Below the pieces are notes generated by a model. It worked only from the letters and a program-made list of their open reading frames with translations, had not been told where the DNA came from and searched no databases. Shown here piece by piece: positions 58,024-64,000 of a stretch of 64,000 bases of DNA. Every line of letters begins with the position of its first letter. Position 1 is the stretch's first letter. Position numbers and translations under genes: made by a program. This DNA is from Zelopaecilomyces penicillatus (taxonomy: Eukaryota; Ascomycota; Sordariomycetes; Hypocreales; Pseudodiploosporaceae), in contig VCCP01000002.1 of assembly GCA_005765155.1 (NCBI GenBank), forward strand, positions 1,612,001-1,676,000, written 5' to 3'.

Positions 58024-58908
58024 CTTAGTCGGCTGGCGTTTGTCCTCCCCCTAATAAGACTGGCGTTGAATCCTCTCTACTCGTATGTCCCCCCTCACGC
58101 ACCTTTGGGGAAGGTAAGATTTAAACGAGGGATGGATGGCAGCCCAGCCCACCTGTTCGTCTGTCCTCTAATTTTTCGATAGAACGGTGCGACCCCTCAC
58201 ACACACACACAATCACTCACTCACACGCCCTGCTTAGTTGTTTGTTTTGTTCGAGCGGCGGCGGCGGTGCACAACCATCCAATTGGACCAATTTGGATGC
58301 ACACCCATACAATAGCCGACCGTAGAAATGGAACTGCAACAACAAGGTCTGTCACTCTCGCGGGACTGAAGAGAGGGGAAAAAAGCCGTCACATGTACGT
58401 TGGAGAGCTTCGCGCCGGACCAATCGGTTGAAGTGTCGATGGCAAGGGTTGTAGGTTCTGTAGGTGTTTTGTCCTTGGGTCGTTGAGGTGTTCCTGTAAT
58501 GTCGGCTTCGAAGGAAAATTATGGGATTTTTGCGTCGTTCAAGACATGCAAAGTCTGTGTTTTCAAGTCAAATAGCAGATCCTGAGGTTGTCTGGAAACT
58601 CGGCCTGTTGCGATTCTTGTAATCTCGAAAGGGGCGGAGTGATGACTTGGGCAGGTAGGTAAGGTAATGAACGTCAACTCCGCTATCGATAAGCCGGACG
58701 ATTAATTACTTGGATTACCTACGGTGGGTGACCTCTCAGCATTGGCTAACAAGCTCCATCCAGTGGATCCTGATTGGTAGCTCTCCAGTGTCCTTCCACA
58801 GTGGCCTTGTTGACGACTGACCACCGACGCCCCGCGCAGCGACAGAGAAACGTTTCCATTCAATCGACGACAACGCATCCCAACCGTCGACCGCCCCCGT
58901 CTATCGTC
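58024..58908. promoter_or_regulatory. Divergent promoter apl2 / emc4 with CCAAT boxes
   Basis: Between two start codons. CCAAT pentamers or their complements occur at 58,279-58,286 (CCAATTGG), 58,288-58,292, 58,420-58,424, 58,741-58,745 and 58,773-58,777. CCAAT is the core of the fungal HAP/AnCF binding site, so this may be a CBF-bound bidirectional promoter. Chance occurrence of some copies is likely. Confidence 0.35.
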
Positions 58909-59678
58909 ATGGCATCTCAGAAGAACCTCACAACTCCGTACTGGGTCGCACAGCTCGCGTCACCGCCGCCCGCAAGGGCCAAAGCCCCCGGCATCCCAGA
59001 CCCTCCTGGCTACGCTGGAGTTCCAGGATCGAAGGTGTGTGTGTTGCGCTGCGCGCATTGAGCCGACCTCTATCTCGACGACATCGCCATCTCCCCTTTA
59101 GCACCTACTGCTGCCGCCGCCGTTATCGAAGTTTGACTAACCAAGTGATTTCCTTTCATTTCTCTAGAGGCCAAGCAAGGACGTCAAAGCCCCGCCAGCG
59201 CGCAAGGCCCCATCCGTCGAGGAACGGGATACTCTCAAAGTCAAGAAAGCCTGGGAGGTTGCGCTGGCCCCGGTCAAGGGCCTCCCCATGACCGCCATTA
59301 TGATGTACATGTCGGGCAACTCGCTTCAGATTTTCAGTATCATGATGGTCTTCATGGCTTTTAAGAACCCGCTGGTTGGATTGATGAGCACAAACCAGGC
59401 ATTCGAGAGATTCCAGACAGATAGCAATGCGGGCAAGATTTTACAGACAAAGCTCGTTTATGTTGCCATGCAGCTTCTAGCATTGGCAGTGGGTATCTGG
59501 AAGATTAATTCCATGGGGCTTTTGCCGTAAGTTGAAGATCCCCCCTCTCCCCCGGCCCTATTCGCCGTGCATTGGGATGCCATTCATACTAACATAAAAC
59601 TGTAGTACCACCCGATCAGACTGGATGATGTGGGAAGCTCAGAGGGTGCCCGTGGAACACGCAATCACAGCACTATAG
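58909..59678 (+). CDS. emc4: ER membrane protein complex subunit 4
   Basis: Subunit of the EMC insertase, which inserts tail-anchored and multipass proteins into the ER membrane (former DUF1077). Exons are 58909-59034, 59168-59526 and 59606-59678, giving 185 aa (human 183, yeast 190). Introns are 133 and 79 bp. A Pro/Lys-rich cytosolic N terminus (PPGYAGVPGSK, then RPSKDVKAPP) leads to KKAWEVALAPVKGLPMTAIMMYMSGNSLQIFS, the family signature, spanning the first membrane region. FMAFKNPLVGLMSTNQAFERF follows, then a second membrane helix (KLVYVAMQLLALAVGIWKI) and the conserved tail TTRSDWMMWE. Convergent with the MFS gene, 190 bp away. Confidence 0.94.
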
Positions 59679-59868
59679 CACTTAAACTGTACACTATAAT
59701 AAACAAATAAATGGATTGATATTGTATTATTTTCGTCCTTAGATAGTACTATTACACTATTTCGCTTATCATATTTTCACGAGGTATATCCCCAACGCCT
59801 TTGCTATGCTATCCTGAATGCAGAGCGGTATTCCGATCTACTGCGCTTCTCAATTAAAGGTTTTCTCT

Positions 59869-61575
59869 TTACTTTTCCGCCTCTTGTGCTGTAGTGGTTT
59901 GCTCGCTGTCGCTACTGCTCTTTCTCCGCCGCTTCTCGGCTCGCCAACGAGGCCCTCGCTTCTCAATGAACCATAACCAAGGCAAACAGGCAATCATAAG
60001 CATAGCCAAGAAAGTAAAGCACCATCCTCGCCCCATGCCCTTGATCATATAATCAATCACGGCTGTTGATACAGCCCCAAACAAACAACGCACGAGATTG
60101 TTTGCCGCTGCCGCAGTTGCTGTGGAGTTGGGATGCAGGTCAACGGTTAGGGTGTTGAGTATGTTGAGGGAGCTGGGAACAAGCATGCCGATGATGAACA
60201 GAAGCACCAGCGGAACTGCCACACTTGTTTCAGCTTCCAGAGCCCAGCCAAACCCAATGACAGCTATTGCGCCTACGAGCAAGGCGGGATAGATTGGCTG
60301 AATCCGGGCTGACTCAATTGGAAAGTCGCCAATATCATTTCGCCGGCCAGCACTGGCATCAACACCGAGTTTCTTGGCAATTCTACGATAATTCCAATCC
60401 ACAACGTAGCCTTGGATAATGACCGTCATACAACAGCCAAATCCATATGGTAGAAAGCAAAGACCAACTTCAAGTTCGTCAAACTGGTAAATTTCTTTGA
60501 ACTGAGTGGAGAGCGTAGCGGTGACGAGGATGAAGTTGACATAAATCACAGAAGCAATGACTAGGATCTGTCCCATCTCCTTTTGGAATAAGATGGCAAG
60601 AGTTTTCAGGGGGTTGGGGAACCGCAGCTTAATCTTTCGAGGGGGCTCAGCCTTTTCGCCGGTTTTGCGACGTCTCATGTATTCGACCAGAGAGATATTC
60701 CAGGGCTGTGGTGGTATTGACCCATTTCCAACGACATTCCGGCACATTTCGGGAACAGTAGTGGTCCAAGGAACAAGCCAACACGTAACGAATATGGCAC
60801 AGAACCAAAAAATAGACGACCAGCCGAGATATTCGCTCAAGATGCCACCTATGACGGGGCCAACAGCAGGACCAACGTTGGCGCCAACTCCAACAAAGCC
60901 CATATACCTCCCCCGTTCGGCAGTTGGCGTAATGTCGGCAATTACGGCAAATGATAGAGCAAGCGTGCCACTACTTCCGGCGGACTGCAGACATCGAAGA
61001 ACCAGGAGTGCGGCGTAGTCGCGCTGCAGAGCCAGGCCAATGTTGGCCAAAAGATAGATGCTGAAGGCCAGTATGAAAGCCGGCCGACGACCAGCCATGT
61101 CTCCAAAATCTCCGAACATGGTTGGTGCCAGCCCCTGAAAAATCATGTAGGAGGTGAGGGTGAAGTTGATGAGAGATATGCTGACACCAAGGTCGTCGGC
61201 AATGGGATTCAAGGCGGGAAAGTAGATGTAAGCTGTCATTGGCGATATGACGCTTGCTAATGTGGCCATGATTGTAATCCATATCTTGGTGGAACGCGAA
61301 AAGGTGCTGTAGGGCTCCGCATCTCCAGCGGACTGTGGTCCTCCTTCAACATCTGTGTCGCTACCAAGACTGGTGGGCGGTTGCTGGTCTGGGGCGACTG
61401 ACGATGATGCCTCCCGCGTGTCTATTTCTGAGGCGACGGCGGTTGGGACGAGCTCGATGACCTCGGTCGTCTCGAGTTGCCCCAGCGCGGACGAGGTGTC
61501 CTCGACACCATTCGGCTTGGCCATTGCACCAAAAGTTTGATGCTCAATTGTCTCTCTTATTACATCCCCTTTCAT
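59869..61575 (-). CDS. MFS multidrug transporter, DHA1 family (Qdr/Dtr-like)
   Basis: Proton-coupled exporter of the 12-helix drug:H+ antiporter group. Single exon, 568 aa; a second ATG at 61524 (MAKPNGVED) would remove 17 residues and is equally plausible. A disordered acidic N terminus of about 95 residues precedes helix 1 (IWITIMATLASVISPMTAYIYFPAL). Motif A is present as GDFGDMAGRRPAF, and a DHA1-type segment LRCLQSAGSSGTLALSFAVIADI follows. Helix 5 carries the antiporter motif GANVGPAVGPVIGGIL. A central cytosolic loop of about 45-60 residues separates the two halves. The C terminus is basic, then Ser/Glu-rich. Relatives export drugs, quinidine, dityrosine or polyamines. No secondary-metabolite genes lie nearby to suggest a substrate. 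Confidence 0.9.
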   Translation of the reverse strand: MKGDVIRETIEHQTFGAMAKPNGVEDTSSALGQLETTEVIELVPTAVASEIDTREASSSVAPDQQPPTSLGSDTDVEGGPQSAGDAEPYSTFSRSTKIWITIMATLASVISPMTAYIYFPALNPIADDLGVSISLINFTLTSYMIFQGLAPTMFGDFGDMAGRRPAFILAFSIYLLANIGLALQRDYAALLVLRCLQSAGSSGTLALSFAVIADITPTAERGRYMGFVGVGANVGPAVGPVIGGILSEYLGWSSIFWFCAIFVTCWLVPWTTTVPEMCRNVVGNGSIPPQPWNISLVEYMRRRKTGEKAEPPRKIKLRFPNPLKTLAILFQKEMGQILVIASVIYVNFILVTATLSTQFKEIYQFDELEVGLCFLPYGFGCCMTVIIQGYVVDWNYRRIAKKLGVDASAGRRNDIGDFPIESARIQPIYPALLVGAIAVIGFGWALEAETSVAVPLVLLFIIGMLVPSSLNILNTLTVDLHPNSTATAAAANNLVRCLFGAVSTAVIDYMIKGMGRGWCFTFLAMLMIACLPWLWFIEKRGPRWRAEKRRRKSSSDSEQTTTAQEAEK

Positions 61576-63305
61576 GAGAGTACTGTTAGGAAAGGGAAAC
61601 CAGCAAAGACAGAGCTGGTCAGACGCGTGAGGGCGAAAGGAAGGTTATGAATACCCAGATCGGGGGTGATTCGTTACTAGTGGCATCGGTAGCGAGGGTA
61701 GCAGCGGAGGGTAACCATTGGCGATCACATTTTCCCCACAGACTACTCACGGTTCATCTGTGTACCGAAGCTTCCTTCTTTTAGACTGTCACGTCCTGCA
61801 TGTTGTTGGTCTCTAATCAATGCTTGTTGGGAGGAAGGGAGGAGAGTGTCTAGAGACCGGTGTGTCCAGCACAGGTATATGCAATAAGATTGGCGGCACG
61901 TTTATCCGCATTGCGTTCCAACGCCGCAAGACGAGGGTTTGTGAGTTGGACAGGGCCGCCTAACAGGCCAGCGAATGGCAATGCGACTAGCTGCAAAATA
62001 AGTCGTGCTCCCTGTCTCGACACGAAAAGTGTGAATCGAGCGGATCGGGATTAAAATGAAATCCTTGTACAGTATGAAGTGAGTCGGACAAAGGCCGTGT
62101 GAGCGCGCCCGTTCCTCCTCGGTCGACGTCCGAAGCAAAGAAGCAAGCATGGAATTTTTGGGCCTGGCCCACGAATCATGCACGTCAACTCCCATTCGCT
62201 CCTTCGTCAGGTCGGCTTTGGGCGAGCGGCGTTCGCAGTTCTAGTCCTGTCGAGCCGGCTGGCGGCAAAACGTGGCTGTTTGGAAGGACAGCCGCTGCTT
62301 CATCAACGGAATGAATAATGAGGGCGTGCATTACGTCGAGGGCCGTTCATCGTCATGGTTCTCCCTAATGGCGGCCACGCAGCCAATGGGCGCACTAGCG
62401 ACTTGGCTCTTTCTGTACGCCATACTACAAACTGCCGACCAAAAGCTAGCGCCATCCTGGGTCCATGTATGAAAGCTGCAATTGTGCGATGATGCCTGCA
62501 TAAGTGCGGAGAACCCCGTTCTGCGGCGCGCTTCCGGCTTCTGTAGCCAAACGCCCGGCGTAGAGGACCCGGGAAAAGTGTCTGCATAAGGCAACAAATC
62601 TAGTGCATGGAAGGCCAGCTACAGCAAGTTGGAGGCTCCGAGATCTTACTCAAAGAGGGGGATAGCTTTAGGTGCGCTGCAACAGCCTGCAAGGGCCCTT
62701 GTCATCGTAAACCCAGCCGTCCAAGTGGCTGGCCTTGTCAGAAGGAAGCTGAGAGATGTCATACGGAGTCTGTCCGTCAAGCTGTCCTGCATGTCTTCCA
62801 GCTCTATTCCGGATATCGTGCCATGGTCGTAGTGGTCGTCCTCAGCTGGGGCGGCTGAGTATCACAACATGCGCAAGCAAGGGGGGGTGGATTGATGTAA
62901 TTTTAGAGTGCATTGTATATTGGAGGACAGTGTCGATGGTTACAGTGTGTACTTTTACGATTTGGCTCTGTGGCCTTTGTGGTGTTGGGTGCAGGCCGTG
63001 GCAAGATCTGGGCCTCAGTTGGTTTCAGCTTCCTCCTTTTCATTCAGGAGGAGGCAAGAGGACATGGAGGACAAGGCAGTAAGCAGAGTAAGCTAGTACC
63101 GGGGCTTGCGGGGCAGGGGATGAGAGCGGCTGACTAAGCACTACACATGATGAACAAGTGCTATACGTACACAACTATCAAGAGCTTTCGTCATACGTCG
63201 CTGTTATTAACGTGAGAACCCGCGATAGGGAATGGGATACCACCCGACCACATACCATAGCGACTGCTTTGGCCTATCGCTATATCATCATACACAGCTG
63301 CAGTT
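61576..63305. other. Divergent promoter region MFS gene / ufe1
   Basis: About 1.7 kb between start codons. Short frames on both strands overlap and have no family character. No gene is seen. Confidence 0.5.
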
Positions 63306-64000
63306 ATGAATATTGCACAATCAACCATTGCTCCATCGGTAGACCTTACGCCGCTGTTCAACGAGCTTCTGCAACAACAGAATGCGGCTCCGACTGCGCG
63401 GGCTGTCTCACTAGATGCCATTGAGGGTTTCCTCAAAGAAGCCTATCGGATTGTTAGTCTGCTCAAAACTTCTGGCTGATGCTCCAAGATCTAACATTTT
63501 ACTCATTGCAGAATTCACATATCACAAGTCTGCACCAGGAACTAAAAGATGTCCGGCAAGCATATCTCTCAACGGCACAACCCCGCAGGACACATTCGCG
63601 GTCCGCGCAGGACCAGATACGAGTGCTTTCCGATCGAGAACGGGAAGAAGTTGACGCAAACGCCAAACAAATGATACGGGAGCTTAATGCGAGCATAAGA
63701 GGCCTTGACGAGGCTGAGCAACTTCGTCGCGAGACGGAGTCTGCCGTTTTACGCCAGAAGTATGCAAGTGGACTCGGTGCTTTTGGATCGTGGGCTTCAG
63801 GTGGTGCTGCCAGTACCAAATCATCTGAGCATGCTGCTGCCGAAGGTCAGGCGCAGCAGACTGGAATACATCGAGATGGCGTTATGTGGTTTCTGCGCCA
63901 ACGACTGGAACTTTGTTGCCGCACACAGCAGGACATGATGGAGAAAAGGCTCAAGCGAGAGCTGGAAAAGAGCCGGAGTATACTAGCTCCACCGCCTGGC
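63306..64000 (+). CDS. ufe1: Ufe1/syntaxin-18-like ER SNARE (partial, 3' end outside window)
   Basis: Q-SNARE of the ER acting in Golgi-to-ER retrograde fusion with the Dsl1 tether. Exons are 63306-63452 and 63512 to the window end, with no stop before 64000; 212 residues are visible. The 59-bp intron has a GTTAGT donor, a CTAAC branch site and GCAG acceptor, phase 0. The N terminus has DLTPLFNELLQQQ, typical of the syntaxin-18 N-terminal domain. After the splice come charged helices with SDREREEVDANAKQMIRELNASIRGLDEAEQLRRE, then HRDGVMWFLRQRLE and MEKRLKRELEKSRS. The SNARE motif and the membrane anchor should follow beyond the edge. The assignment rests on the N-terminal part only. Confidence 0.8.

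Overview
The window is chromosomal DNA of a filamentous ascomycete (Pezizomycotina). Its intergenic style and gene set fit Sordariomycetes, probably Hypocreales, but I cannot name the species. Supporting signs are genes broken by short introns (mostly 50-160 bp) with GT..AG ends and CTAAC/CTGAC-type branch sites, pyrimidine tracts ahead of start codons, single-gene transcription units on both strands, and a conserved eukaryotic housekeeping set. I resolved 19 protein-coding genes, one of them cut by the right edge. No rRNA gene, complete tRNA gene, intact transposon or CRISPR array was recognised.

Left part (1-19.6 kb): a small secreted protein of unknown family, acyl-CoA-binding protein, an AIF/AMID-type FAD oxidoreductase, the endocytic EH protein End3, isopentenyl-diphosphate isomerase (sterol/isoprenoid pathway), a 75-residue cysteine-rich secreted peptide in three short exons, a GNAT acetyltransferase, the RPA 32-kDa subunit, and a peroxisomal Lon protease ending in the PTS1 tripeptide SRL.

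Middle (19.6-33.1 kb): about 13.6 kb with no gene I can support. It is not strongly AT-rich, so it does not look like RIP-ed transposon debris. Its right end is a GC-rich, then pyrimidine-rich, leader that runs into a Zn2Cys6 regulator with a PAS-like region at 33.1-35.5 kb. The zinc cluster of that regulator is assembled through an 8-nt exon.

Right part (36.7-64 kb): MLH1 mismatch-repair ATPase, the ribosomal-protein import chaperone Syo1, a type II membrane glycosyltransferase-like protein, a DUF202 membrane protein, a twin-ATPase ABC protein of the YDR061W type, the proteasome assembly factor Ump1, a prenylated UBL3-like ubiquitin-fold protein, AP-1 beta adaptin, EMC4, a DHA1-type MFS drug transporter, and the first part of an Ufe1/syntaxin-18 type SNARE. 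A 3.7-kb gene-poor gap lies between the UBL3-like gene and AP-1 beta.

The genes do not form one pathway or a biosynthetic cluster. Common themes are membrane traffic (End3, AP-1 beta, Ufe1, EMC4, UBL3-like), lipid/isoprenoid and peroxisome biology (ACBP, IDI1, Lon) and genome maintenance (RPA2, MLH1). The most novel item is the cysteine-rich peptide gene at 9.26-9.65 kb, whose cysteine spacing resembles CS-alpha-beta defensins. All exon boundaries were read by eye from splice signals, reading phase and remembered family conservation; none was checked against RNA or a database.
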